A stretch of DNA of 64,000 nt from Parietaria judaica (Eukaryota; Streptophyta; Magnoliopsida; Rosales; Urticaceae): contig OX940861.1 in assembly GCA_954871525.1 (NCBI GenBank), positions 38,887,201 through 38,951,200 of the forward strand, given 5' to 3'. Under the pieces are notes generated by a model, which saw only the letters and a program-made list of their open reading frames with translations, made no database searches and was not told the DNA's origin. Within the stretch, counting starts at the first letter, position 1. Each line of letters starts with the position of its first letter. A program made the translations under genes and the position numbers. Positions 46,558 to 58,557 of the stretch are shown in pieces.

Positions 46558-49500
46558 ATGTCCGCCACGTCACCCTCGCCGAACTCTCCCCCAAGCTCTT
46601 CCGGTTCGACTCCGCCGACCCCGCTCGCCTCTCTGCCGCCGTCTTCTCCTCTGCCCAATGCCAACCCGCCGGAAGCCTCGAACTCCACCGTCCCTTCCCC
46701 GCCACCTCAGCCCCCGCTCTCCCCGCCGGTTCTGCAGTCGCCTCCGCCGGCCCCGCCTCTGTTGGTATCCTCCCCGCCGCCGCCAAGTCCTCAGTCCGAT
46801 CCATCGGCAGTGTCTCCTCCGCCGCCATTGCTAAGCCCACCGGACACCTCGCCTCCTCCGCCGTTGCCGGTCGCGCCCAAGAGCCCTCCGCAAAGCTCGC
46901 CTCCGCCGCCGAGGAGATCACCTCCTCCGCCGACTCCGGAAGCGAGATCTCCGGTAATTAGCCCGCCGCCACCGGCGACACCGGTCACTCCTGAGAATTC
47001 CCCTCCACCTCCTTCTCCTTCTCCTTCTCCGCCAGCAACGCCGGTCGCTCCCGAGAAATCTCCTCCTAGTTCTTCTTCTCCGCAACCGTCGATGCCTGCG
47101 AGGAATTCGCCTCCACCTCCACGGCGCACTCCTCCCCCTAAGTCGGATTCCGATCCAACTCCTCCCCCGGCGAATTCTCCGCCGGAATCGTCGCCGTCGC
47201 CTCCTGTTACCCGACTGCCACCGCTAATTTCTCCTGCACCACCTTCTCTGGTCCCGGTTCCACCCTCTAGTAATGAAACCCCCAACAACTCCAGCCCCGG
47301 ATCACCGCAAAGTGCAAACTCGAACGGAAACGGAGGGATCGGTACCGGAGGTGCTGCTGCAATTGCCGTGGTGGCCAGCATTGTCGTGCTTAGCCTCATC
47401 GGATTGGCTTTTTGGTGCGTGAGAAAACAACGGAAGAAGATTTCAGGACTCAGTGGTCATGTTATGCCTTCGCCAATGGTCTCTTCCCCGAAATCTGGTT
47501 AGATTTTCAAAATTCGAACGATTTTGATTTCAATACTGCGAATTTGGTGTAAATCTTTATGTAAATGTAGCTCTTGGCTTGGGGTTTTAGTATGTATTTT
47601 GTCTGAAATTTGAGGCTGTCTATGTGTAGATTCAGCCTTATTGAAGGCACATGCCGCAGCTCCCTACAGAGGAAGCGGCTTGGGCAGCGATTTCGGGAAT
47701 TCTCCGAGAGATCCGGCGGGATTAGGCAATTCCCGGCCTTTCTTCACATTTGAAGAGCTAGTTCAGGCCACAAACGGATTCTCTAACCAAAATCTTCTGG
47801 GCGAAGGCGGATTCGGTTCGGTTTTCAAAGGATATCTGCCCGACGGGAGAGAAATCGCGGTGAAACAGCTGAAGATCGGTGGAGGCCAGGGCGAGCGGGA
47901 GTTCCAAGCTGAGGTCGAGATCATCAGTCGGATTCATCACCGGCATTTGGTTTCTCTTGTCGGATACTGCATTTCCGACAGTCGGAGGCTGCTCGTTTAC
48001 GAATACGTCCCTAATAATAACCTCTATTTTCATCTTCATGGTTAGCTTTTGCTGAACTTTGGATAGTGAATGGCTTGAAATGGGTTCTCCTTGTCTGACG
48101 GGTTCCGCTCGTTTCGGTTTTGTGCAGGAGAAGGTCAGCCGGTTCTGGAATGGGCAACGCGTGTGAGGGTTGCTGCCGGATCAGCTCGAGGAATCGCTTA
48201 CCTTCACGAGGACTGTAAGTTGTGGATAGAATCTGTTTAATGAAGACGAGCGTGGGAGATTTTATGCTAATACTTATTAATTTTGGTCTATAATTCTGTA
48301 ACAGGCCATCCTCGGATCATTCACAGAGATATCAAATCATCGAACATTCTGTTAGACAACAATTACGAAGCTCGGGTATCCGTGTAACTGCATCACATTT
48401 ATTTCAGACATAAACACCTTCTTGGATAGATTTTCATTGATGATCATTTCAGGTTTCTGATTTCGGGCTTGCAAAATTAGCCCTCGAAGCAGACACGCAT
48501 ATAACTACACGTGTTATGGGGACGTTCGGGTATTCCATTTTGAAATCCCTTATTCTCATTACCTCAAAAATAAAATAAAAATTCTAACGACTTCTTCAGG
48601 TATGTGGCGCCTGAATATGCATCGAGTGGCAAATTGACCGACAAATCCGATGTTTACTCTTTTGGGGTTGTACTTTTGGAGCTCATCACCGGCCGGAAAC
48701 CGGTGGATGCATCTCAGCCGTTGGGTGATGAAAGTTTAGTTGAATGGGTAATCTTTTTCTTATGCATCAGATTGCCTTCAACATAAATAAAGACTGGCGA
48801 TTATGTACCTTACATTTCGTTGGTCTCTGATTTAATTATGCCGATCCTCCAATTTAAGATCTTTAAGGGCAAATCTCATCGAATGAGATAGCTTCTGCCA
48901 CAAGCAACATTACGCTCGTTGCAGTTATCGTACTTCGAGAATTTCAGTCTCTTCATTTTTTTTTCCTTTTATAATATTTACAGAGTGATTGGTAGCATTA
49001 CCTCCTCTATATTTATTCATAGGTGCAGTTTTTTTCAGTTGTACTTAGTTTTGGTACAATTTAAACCTTAAACTTTAAATTCTGGGGCACTTGCCCCCCT
49101 GAACTTTCGGTTTTGGTTCTAGAGTCCTGTTCAAAAATGGAAGGTCGAGGGGGCAAATTGCAGATAATTAAATTTTTAAGAAGCAAGGTACAAAATTTAG
49201 CAAGTAAAGTGCACTATTAAACAAAGTTAAGAGGCGATTGCCGCTTGTAACTGTTTTACAAATTTCGAAAGCAAGTCCGTACTAATCTTTTCGTGGGAAC
49301 ATGTTTCGGTCAATAAACTTGTGTCACAACACGTATATTTCATCTGATCCTATGTCGTGCTTAAGAACGTCGATCGGCCTCGTACTAAAGATTCGACTCT
49401 ACTGCAGGCACGACCATTGTTAAGCCACGCCATTGAGAGTGGGGAATACGACAGCTTGGTGGATCCGAAGCTTGAGAAGAACTACACCGAGACCGAAATG

Positions 49501-49872
49501 CTTCGGATGGTCGAGATCGCTGCCGCTTGCGTGCGACACTCCTCCGCCAAGAGACCGCGGATGGGACAGGTAATTGAGCGTTACAACACTGGAAAATTCG
49601 AAATAATAAAAAATCAGTCACGCATGCATCTTCGTAACCCTAATCCTTGCCATACTCGTACTTATCAGGTGGTTCGAGCTTTCGACAGCTTAGGCATTTC
49701 GGACCTTACGAACGGGATGCGAGTGGGAGAGAGTGAGGTTTTCAATTCTGCTCAGCAATCCGAAGAAATCAGATGGTTCCGGAGAATGGCGTTCGGAAGC
49801 CGAGATAACAGCACAGATTTTTTCAGCCAAAACAGCTTCAAGAGTAGAGAGAGCAGAGAAAACGGTGAATGA
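46558..49872 (+). CDS. Proline-rich extensin-like receptor kinase (PERK family)
   Basis: Exons: 46558-47497, 47630-48040, 48128-48214, 48305-48375, 48453-48529, 48600-48747, 49408-49569, 49669-49872. All are in phase, giving 699 residues. Residues 1-255 are Pro/Ser-rich with SPPPP-like extensin motifs and no classical signal peptide, as usual for PERKs. A single membrane span lies at about 266-288 and is followed by CVRKQRKK. The kinase has GEGGFGSV (371-378), Lys392 (AVKQL), catalytic Asp488 in HRDIKSSN, Asp506 in DFG and an [20 protein letters not shown] segment, so it appears active. PERKs sense cell-wall status at the plasma membrane. The C-terminal tail is Ser/Arg-rich. Intron 6 is about 660 bp. 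The PERK number is not assigned. Confidence 0.95.
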
Positions 49873-50970
49873 TCAAAATGGTTTTTCTCTATTCTCGATT
49901 TCTTGAATAGTAAAACACAATTTTTAATTTTTTTTGTTTATGTAAGTAAATATTAGAGCATTTATCATGTTGACGAATGTATAAAATTTTGATGTCACTA
50001 TTTGTAATCCAATTTTGGTAACTTGAATGAAAACTAAGAAGCAATAGTCTGCTTTCTTTCACCAAATTGTTTGTTATTTAGAATAGGGACGACAATTTGT
50101 TTTAGATTTGCATTTAATTAGTGAAAGATTGAAACTAAGCCAACGATCGCATCAAATTGCATCATCGGCCGTCAATCACGAATCGAAATCCTTCGAGTCT
50201 GACGTTTCACTTTGAGTGTAATGTGTTTTTAGCGCTCTGTAATCCTGCTTGGACGAAATTTTGCTCCTAAAATAATCAATGATAACTCAGTAAGTGTCCT
50301 ACATGATTCAAGGTCATAATTTAAGAAATGTATGAAGAAATAATTTTCCAAAATCTTCAAAGCAATCTACACCACAAAGTCGAAATCAAAGATCTTGATA
50401 AAACTCCGAAGAATCGAAGAAAATCTCAAATCTGCATAACAATATATTGCAGACCAAATGTATATATGTACTTGATGTTGGAAAATAAAACACAATATTT
50501 ACAGAAAATTATAGAAAATATGAAAGCCACTAAATATTCAGTAATCCAGGCAGTAATGAAGGATGCCGAGTTAACAAAACTTCTCAGCCTTTAAAATATA
50601 TAGCGCAATCAATATTTAAATATTGTGCAGTATCTCAAAAAAAAGAAAAAAAAAAAAAGTGTGATACATATGTAAAAACAAATTGCATAATAACGTGAAT
50701 GCAATGTTGTTATAGGCACATCATATGTCAATTGTCGATGAAGACGTAGAAAATACTCTGAAACTTCCACATGTTAGTTCATATACTTGGCTGAGTGATT
50801 TAGCTACTGGTCACTCAACTGCTCAATCGCTATTTCTGTATATACAAATCCCTATAAAAGGCACATGGATCCCCGTCGCAAAAAAAATAAAAAAATGGTA
50901 TGATTGACTACAGAGAGAGAACGGTTGAGTTTGTGAGGATCCCGATCACAATGACACTCCTTCATACCAC
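49873..50970. other. Intergenic, no supported gene
   Basis: The 3' flank of the PERK gene. An 88-codon frame at 50328-50594 (Lys/Ile/Asn-rich) has no recognisable domain or splice context and is probably chance. Confidence 0.45.
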
Positions 50971-50975
50971 TACCA

Positions 50976-51140
50976 CTGGCGGAACTACCCACAAGGGTAG
51001 TGGGGCTAGAGCCACCCTCAATTTTTTTTTTTTTTTTAATCTTTTTGTACTAATATTTAAAATTTTTACAAATAAACCCCTTTTATTTGCACTACAAATT
51101 TAAACCAGTCACCCCGAAGTTTAAATCCTAGTTCTGCTTA
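50976..51140. mobile_element. Short MITE-like element
   Basis: The left edge is TGGCGGAACTACCC; the right edge inverted is AAGCAGAACTAGG, sharing GAACTA. The interior has GTGGGGCTAGAGCCACCC and a T run. No target duplication seen, so the limits are approximate. Confidence 0.35.
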
Positions 51141-51877
51141 TGCTCCATACACGAGAAAAGAATCTCCTTACAAAGATGCCTCTTCGCGCCTCCCCACAAT
51201 TCGAGTGTTGTCGTTCTTGAAATTTCTCACTTTTCTCATTTTAAGACTCGAATCCCACTCATCTAAGCTCTTTTTTCGGAACTCCATTCTCACTTGGGAA
51301 TCTCGGGATCGTTTTCAATGTATATTCCCTCGTATAATGTTTACAAAATATCATTGCAAAAACTCTTATAAATTATACACCTCGTTAATGCGCCGAACAA
51401 CGCAAAACTCTTGCGCGTTGGCGGCTCGCCTTAGCTAATTCCGTTCAGATACATATTTTTATCCTACTACAAGTAAGTTAGTCAGTCAAACCTGAAATAA
51501 CTTATGGTCTGACCCATTCTGGAGGATTGGTCATGTTGTTTATAATGATATATATATATATATATATATGATGTGATAGCTAGATCGAAAATGCAACTGA
51601 TGTTGGAGAGTTTTTCTTCTAGACATTATTCACATTTTCAAAAGCTTATACGCTCGTCAATGGATGCTTCACTTTTGACCTCATAATCTGTCCCTCTGTA
51701 CGCGTTTACTTTTCCCATTTTGTTTTTCCAAAATTGCTACGCGTTTTAGGTTCCAGGTGTCTTGTTATGATTAGGGATATTTCTTTGTTAAAATATGGTA
51801 ATAAGGTTTTAATCTTTTTCTTTTCACAGCAATGACAGCATAAATACTCAATGTGCTTAAACCGTACTTTTTATGGT
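51141..51877. other. Intergenic, no gene recognised
   Basis: Includes a short (TA)n run at about 51549-51569. Otherwise I see nothing. Confidence 0.5.
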
Positions 51878-51885
51878 ACTTTTCA

Positions 51886-52503
51886 ATGGGGTGAAAATAA
51901 AACCCAAAAACCGAGTAAAAATCCGAATCCGTATAAGGATTCCGGATCCGGGTACCCGTATCTAGATTAAAACCGGGTACTGGGTATTAAAATTCTAAAA
52001 CCGGGTACCCGGTTTGATACCCGGATTTTTTTTTATTTTTTACTTTTCATTTAAATTATTTATGGTTTATTTTAGGGTTTATTTGACTTGTAATATTTTT
52101 TTTTTATCATCGTATCATATGTTTACCGTTGATGTTGATAATTATGATGCACGGAACGAAGAAATGATGACGGAAACGAAGAAAAACCGCGAGACTATGT
52201 TTTTTTTTTCCTGCATTTTAATTTTAAGACAATGGATGTATATTTTTTATTTATGAAACAATGTTTATTTTGAGATAATATATTTTTTTAAAAATAAACA
52301 AAAAACGAATCCCGGTAAAAATCCGGATCCGATTGAAAACCTTAATCCAATTTTCAAAACCGGGTACCGGGTAATAAATCCGGGTATCGAAAACTAGATA
52401 CCCAAATTTTTGGGTTCCGGGTATCAATTTTCGGATACCCGGTTTCCGGATAAGGGTACCAGGTGCCTCAAAAAAACCGGATACCCGACCCGGTTTCAGC
52501 CAT
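51886..52503. mobile_element. Non-autonomous hAT-type element
   Basis: The left end is ATGGGGTGAAAATAAAACC; the right end inverted is ATGGCTGAAACCGGG. A perfect 8-bp duplication, ACTTTTCA, flanks it (51878-51885 and 52504-52511), extendable by one base. Subterminal CCGGGTACCCGG-type palindromes are abundant at both ends. No transposase. Confidence 0.75.
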
Positions 52504-52599
52504 ACTTTTCATGGTAGTATGTTTTTGTTTTTTTTTTGTTTTTTTTTTTGCAATATATGAACCTAATGTTTATTTCGCTGTATACATACCTAAGAATAT

Positions 52600-53237
52600 T
52601 AGAAGTGTGCATGTATTAAATTGGGTCGATCCGAGAAAAAAACTCAATCTAATATGATTTTATTGAATTTTGAAAAAACTACCAAATCCAACTAAATTTT
52701 TTATAAGCCTAACCAGCCTAAATTGAAAAACTTTCGGTTGGGTTGGTTTATTAGATTGTACTAAAAATAAAAATAAAAAATTAATTGAACAACACTTAAA
52801 TTTAAACAATCAATCAAGAAACATAAATTTAATATAATATATATTTGAAAATAAACTAAACATTATTATAGTTTTAAACATTCAATAACAAAAATACGAA
52901 GCATAGCCGTAAACCAAACTAAAAATGTAATCATAAACATATGATATAATAGTAAATATAAAATAATAACTAAACATAAAGATGAGACTGTAGACTAATT
53001 TTATTTTTTCACTTTTTATGAGTTCTTATTTATTTAAAATACATCAAGATAATAAAAAATTAATTAATTATTAAAAATATTTGGTCGGGTCTATTGATGT
53101 CAGCCCAAGTTAAATCCATCTATTTTATCGGGTTGGATCCAACCAAACCAATAAATATTGAGTTAATTGAATTTGGGTTAGATTGAGATTGAGTTAGGGT
53201 GGACTATTGGATTGAGGTTTTTTTTCTTTTCACCCTA
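52600..53237. mobile_element. Non-autonomous hAT-type element, relative of the 63085 copy
   Basis: It runs co-linear with the element at 63085-63726: left TAGAAGTGTGCATG, ATTGGGTCGATCCGAG, then AAACATAAATTT, TTATAGTTTTAAACATT, GACTAAACATAAA-like blocks, and right CACCCTA. Flanking 8-mers (AAGAATAT and GCTAATAT) match only at 5 positions, so this is the older copy. Confidence 0.65.
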
Positions 53238-54930
53238 GCTAATATCGTTAAAATTGTAAAAAAAAAAATCGGTACCCAAAGAATAAATTAAAAATAACAA
53301 TAAAATATAATAGCCTCAACTCTCAACTAATGGACTTAATGGGTGGAGGGACGAAAAATAACAAAACTATAGACTTAATGAGACTGGGTCCATATACCAC
53401 GATGGCCGGTTTCGGCCGACCTATCCATGCAGAAAATCCCCGCCATCCGTCAGCGCTCCGGTGTCAAGGAAGTTCATGGACTACTATCATTGAGAACAGA
53501 ACAAGCCTTATTCTTCCTTGGACTTTATAGAACAACAAATTAAAATCCAGAAAATAGATATTGGAAGAATGAAGAAGAAACCATAATTTTAGGATACAAA
53601 GTAAACAGATAAGTTTTGTAATTTCTTCTATCGCAAGGAACGTTATTTGGAGAGAACATAATATAACTTTGAGTTAAGAAAAGGAATATAAATAGAAAAT
53701 ATATTAAACAAAAAGCCCTTTGGGTAAAGAAAAATATATTGCTCGTTAACAGAAAGTCTCAACTTGATCTCATTAATTTAGGCTTTATTTGGTTTAAATT
53801 TCATGTGAGCAATGCAAAGAGTTTTGTCAAGTTCGTTAACAGAGGATAACACTTCCCAAAAATACCAAACAAACTAAGAGCTTGAGTCCTCCATGAAACC
53901 TTCCAACCAAAAAGAAGAGATCTTTGACAAATAATTAAAAAGATAATAATCGTTTGGGTAGATTATAAAGCACCGTTCGTTCGCCCTTCAGATTTCTACA
54001 AAAGTTTAGGTTGTTTCTTGTATTCGATTTGCATGTGTAGATTTATTTTACTTTTGTTTTGTTTTTTCCAAAGAAAATAAAGATCTCATATATACGACAC
54101 TGTTATTTTTTTTTTAAGTTTTATGAACTTTCATCATTATAAAGTGTAAACTAGATTCTTTGAAGTACTTCATAATTGTTTTATATTGATATTTGGCAAC
54201 TAAGAACGAAAAGTACTTACAAATAAGTCACGTGCTGTGAATAATTTTAGAAATTACATGTAATAGTCAATTTCAAACGTTGAAATTGCATTCTAGTCGT
54301 CTGTTGTATTTTCTTTGCAAAATAGTCATTTATAATGATGTTGCAATTCAAACACAAATTTCATCCCTATATTACCGCAAACTAAAATTCACAGATAAAT
54401 TACGTACAAGCCAATGTTTAGAGCAATGTTTATGAGCTCGATATTTAAGATATAATATAGTTTAATATTACGCTATACCGATGTTTATAGAATTTTTAAA
54501 AGCAGTAACTGACGGGTATTAATAAAATTATAAATTTAATGAAAAAAAATGAAATTTTTAATAAATTTCATTGAAATCCTACAAAGATTAATCTGAATAC
54601 TTTTTGGTTCTCGGAAAATTCGTAGAATTAGACCATCAAAGAATTATCGGTTTTCAGGACTACGAACTTGGAAAGCTTATTAGTAGAGAGAGACTTTAGA
54701 GTGTATTTGTGTCAAGTGTCATTGTCAACCAAATGATAGTTTACTTCACTTCTAATACTCTTTTATGTTGGATGACCTCCGATTAGACGCTACACATACA
54801 GCACTAACATTATTAATCTCCACAAGGCAATCAATGACTCAACGTATATTCTGTTTTTGCGTTACCTTGCGCAACACTCTTCCTATACGATCATGCCTGA
54901 ATAAAGCTCTTCATTCCCTTGCAAGACCCC
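53238..54930. other. Intergenic, no supported gene
   Basis: A GC-richer patch at about 53390-53530 has open frames (one contains MQKIPAIRQRSGVKEVHG) that could be a gene fragment, but I see no splice partners or domain. The rest is AT-rich. Confidence 0.4.
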
Positions 54931-54976
54931 ATGGCTTTCCCCGCTTCTTCTTCTTCTTCTTCGGAAAGATCCCTCC

Positions 54977-55423
54977 ATGGAAGACTGCAACGCTCTGGCC
55001 GGGGATTGCGTGGCCTTATCGTGCTGCTGCGAGTGCCTGATTCTGCAGCTTCTGGTGCTGATTCTGCTCAGGCTTCCTTGCAAACTGATACGAAAGACGA
55101 GGGACTTTGCGAGAAAGAAGATTCGCGAGCGGAAGCGCAGAGCGAGGATCGTCGTCGACATGGTCGCAAGAGAGTTCGGGAGGAAATGCAGAGACGAGTT
55201 TCAGGGAGTTGGGGAAGCGGAGGGGCACGGTGGTAATTATAGCCGCCCGGGTTGCGCCATTGAAGAAGTGGATAGGGTGATGAAAGAGCTGTATGAGAGA
55301 GGAGAGTTGGGATTCGGAAGCTTTTGGAGTAATAAGGAAGATGAAGATTGTTATGATGGGGTTGTGAGGTTTCAGTTGATTGAAATGGTTGATCAATTGA
55401 ATATCGAATCTAAATTTTTCTGA
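54977..55423 (+). CDS. Small Cys-rich membrane-associated protein, function unknown
   Basis: A single-exon frame of 148 residues. The N-terminus carries a cysteine cluster (CVALSCCCEC, residues 11-20) followed by a hydrophobic stretch LILQLLVLILLRLP (21-34). A strongly basic segment with many Arg/Lys (about 37-57) comes next, and the rest is soluble and acidic-to-mixed. That order suggests an N-terminal membrane anchor, possibly S-acylated, with a cytosolic tail (inferred). I recognise it as a plant-type small conserved protein but know no function. An ATG 46 nt upstream (54931) opens a different frame across the same DNA; the 54977 frame is preferred for its patterned composition and natural length. 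Confidence 0.7.
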   Translation: MEDCNALAGDCVALSCCCECLILQLLVLILLRLPCKLIRKTRDFARKKIRERKRRARIVVDMVAREFGRKCRDEFQGVGEAEGHGGNYSRPGCAIEEVDRVMKELYERGELGFGSFWSNKEDEDCYDGVVRFQLIEMVDQLNIESKFF

Positions 55424-55814
55424 TAATTTACCAAGTATTCTTTATTGGACATTGTTTGTGTATACACGTTCTTGTTGATTATAATAAAAGAAAGAAAAAA
55501 AAAAATCTGCTCTTATTGGTGATTTTCGAAAGCGACGCAAATTACGGCTCAATCCAAAAAAAAAAAGCCCAAGGGAATCGGCCTAAAAGCCCACGAAGCT
55601 CGACCCAAACAGTCAGCAAAGAGGGTTGGCCCAAAATATAACCCGAGCCTGATCCGGAAAGTCAATACGACTCTAGTCCAAAAGTCAACCCGACCTCGGC
55701 TCGGGAAAGCCAACTCAATCCCGACTCCGAAAAATGTACGTACCTCATCCTCGAAAACCGCCCTAAACCCTAAACCTACCCCTCTCTCCTCACACCACAT
55801 CTAATGGTACATGG
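55424..55814. other. Intergenic, 3' flank of the small Cys-rich gene
   Basis: AATAAA-like signals near 55480. The GC-richer part (55550-55800) looks like retroelement flank but shows no frame. Confidence 0.4.
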
Positions 55815-56739
55815 TGTTATGGGATGTTTTTACAAAGATTATTTTATAAAGGAGAATTTATTTAATCAGTTTTTTCTTTATTAAAAATATCAATTTCGAC
55901 CCTAAACGCCCTTTGAAAGCCTATTTTTATCAAACTAGAAGCCAAAAATATATAAAAATAGGTTAAAAACGACCAACGGCTCGATCGGCACGCAAAACGG
56001 GAGTCCCATGAAGATTCGCGAGCCGTGGCGCGCGCCCACGCGCGCGCCAGGCGCCCCACATCACGCCTAGGCAGCACGCCGAATGGGCGGGTGAAGCGCG
56101 CCGTGGTGCCCCGCCACAGCACGCAATGCCCAAAAATCAATATTTTATTGCCTGAGGGCCCTCCAAAGTTATTTTTAATTGCATATAGGCCCCCCAGACC
56201 CTCTTATACATAGAAGCTTCAGTTCATTCAAACGACAACGGTTTCTAATGCTTTCTATAGCTATAAAATCACCGTTTTTTCTTCGTCTTATGAATATCTT
56301 ACTAACGTCAGAGCGGAGGAGCTAGCTAGGGTGGAAGCGCCGGAGGAATCCCCTACTCACACAAGGAGTCACCGACTCCTCAGAGGAAGGTCCGAGCGCC
56401 GTCCGACTCCCGTCTCCGTCATCGGCCTCCCTGCTCACCGGAGGAACCGCCGACTCACCAGAGGAAGGTCCGAGCGCCGTCCGACTCCCATCTCCACCAT
56501 CGGCCCTCTAGTTCATCAGAGGAATCACCGACTTGCCAGAGGAAGGTCCGAGCACCGTCTGACTCGCCAGAGTAAGGTCCGAGCATCGTCCGAGGGTTAG
56601 CGGAGGGTCCGATCCGCCAGACCCTACAAGAACAGTGAGTCAACCATCGAGCCCAGGAAAGTCAACAAACGGCGATGGGCCCGGCCCAATATCCAACTTT
56701 GGGCCGCTACAGTGTTTGATCCATTTTTTGGCATCAACA
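55815..56739 (+). mobile_element. Probable LTR of a Ty3/gypsy-like element
   Basis: TGTTATGGG at the left and GGCATCAACA at the right give the same LTR-end form as the solo LTR at 23739. A TATA-like CTATAAAATC lies at about 56262. The DNA after the right end (GTGGCACCCCCTCC) sits where a primer-binding site would be. No gag-pol frame follows, so at most a 5' LTR with part of the leader remains. Target duplication not found. Confidence 0.45.
56371..56600. repeat. 78-bp tandem repeat, about three units
   Basis: Units begin at 56371, 56449 and 56527 with CCGACT…CAGAGGAAGGTCCGAGC. The third is incomplete. The length of 78 (a multiple of three) keeps an incidental frame open, but the setting is an LTR, so coding is unlikely. 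Confidence 0.8.
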
Positions 56740-57923
56740 CGTGGCACCCCCTCCGCCCTCTTCCAGTTAACGTTTTCTTTCTTTTTCTAGGTACGAAGAC
56801 TATGAACGACCCTTTCTCTCGAGCCTAGCTCAGGATCGGTGTTCTTCCTTCTGCACCTAGATCATCAAAACAACGCCTGGGATCAACCTTTTTTTCGAGC
56901 CTAACTCGGGATCGACATTCTCTCTGTTGCACGTGGAAGACCGAGATGAAGACTGGAACGACCCTTTTCCCTCGAGCTTTGCTATGGATTGACTTTTTCC
57001 GTTTTATCGGAACACATGTTGCTTAGTTAGGATCGAAAGCATAGGCAAAGTCTCTCGGAATCTTATTCTGACACGGGTAAAGGCTGGGAATTGAAGAGTC
57101 AACATATTTTTTACCACCATGCCGTCATTAAGTATTGCCTAGGATTAAACTTTGGTCCGTTTTAAATGTCAATCTAATTTCGTGGTTAACAATAATTTAG
57201 CGCTGATGAGGGGAAAAACTTGTTCATACCAAAGTAACCAGCAATAATACCTTTTTTTTTTAGTTTCAAGTTCATCACACAAGGCGTCAAGTCACACCCG
57301 CTTCTTAGAGACATCGGGAGTAGTGCACTATCTCTCCTCTTGAAGGTTCCCTGTGAGGGAGGAGGTGAGGACAAGTGGAACGGGAAAGACGAAAAATCCC
57401 AAACCCATGCACAAACGGAAAACACTCATGAAAACTAAAGCAGGTTGAATCACGTCATGACCGGAGGCTGGAAGCAAAGCAGATAGGAGAACCAAAACTT
57501 AAGCGAACTCGCCCGGAGCTTTCAGGAAATATGCAACATTAACAAATCTGACACCCCAGCCAAAAGTTACGGCCTCCAGAAGTTAGGCCCACCTTTATCG
57601 CCTCTCACAGCACTCGGCGAACGCCAATGCGAGAACACCTTCAAAGCTTGCCACCCAGGATGACAAGAAATCTAGTGAATATGAAAAAAAAACTATTTCT
57701 CACTTAGATGAGAGCGTCGCTCGAAAAAAAAAAAAAAAAAATCACCGCTTGCTGATTCCTCCACCGGCGAAGACATGATATCTTTAATGATTTTATCCCG
57801 AATATGTAACAAAATTATGGATATAAATCCTCGTCCAAGTTAGTACGTCCCAAACTCGGGAATTTTCCAAACCGAAACTAAGATGGCGGTGACATAATTT
57901 TTGGCATTTTGAAATATCAAGAC
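56740..57923. other. Retroelement leader-like and intergenic DNA
   Basis: TCGAGCCTAGCTCAGGATCG-like phrases recur about three times between 56820 and 56995, probably the untranslated leader of the element whose LTR ends at 56739. No coding frame was found after that. Confidence 0.4.
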
Positions 57924-58549
57924 CACTACAAGAAAAATGCTAAAATTTTGATTTCCGGTACTAGTTTCACCCCTTGAAATAAGGGTTTTTATTTTATCTG
58001 GATTACAATTTACAAGTACATTAAATACACAAATGACCTATGTAATAGAAATTTAATTAGAAAATTAACAAAATACTCATGTATAAATCTTTTTAAAAAT
58101 TCTCATTGTTTCATAATCATTTATTCTAATTTCTTCTATTTTTTACAACTCCAATTGACTTGTAAAAATTACCGGTAAAAAGTTTGTGGAAAGAGAAATC
58201 CAATAATAGGTGGTAAGATATGATTTTGAGGTTTTTTAAAATGACATGTATGTAATTAAGATTACACGTATGAAAAAATAATTAAATTAATTGGGTTCTA
58301 AGCAATTTGTTTTATGTGATGGTACTGTAAAATCAAGTTTTTTTTTTTTTTACTATTGACGATAAGCCTATTACTCTGTAAAAAAATTACATATATGTAA
58401 TTTTCATACATATAAGTGACTGAAATTAGATATATGTAATATATAATTTCGATTACATGTAAAAAACTAAACTCACATAGAAATGACTAAATTACATATA
58501 AGTAAATTAAATTACATATATACAATTAAGATTACGTTTATGTAACTTA
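57924..58549 (+). mobile_element. Possible CACTA-element terminus
   Basis: CACTACAAGAAAAATGC at 57924 is the typical outer end of plant CACTA elements. It is followed by several TACATATATGTAA-like short repeats up to 58545 that could be subterminal motifs. The opposite end was not found, and the hAT at 58558 is inserted in this DNA. Confidence 0.4.
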
Positions 58550-58557
58550 CTCATGGG

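Noticed and set aside
46791..47399. 202-codon minus-strand Gly-rich frame
   Set aside because: Antisense shadow of the Pro-rich PERK exon; Gly-rich only because Pro codons reverse to Gly.
50328..50594. 88-codon Lys/Asn-rich frame
   Set aside because: Composition follows local AT content; no domain or splice signals.
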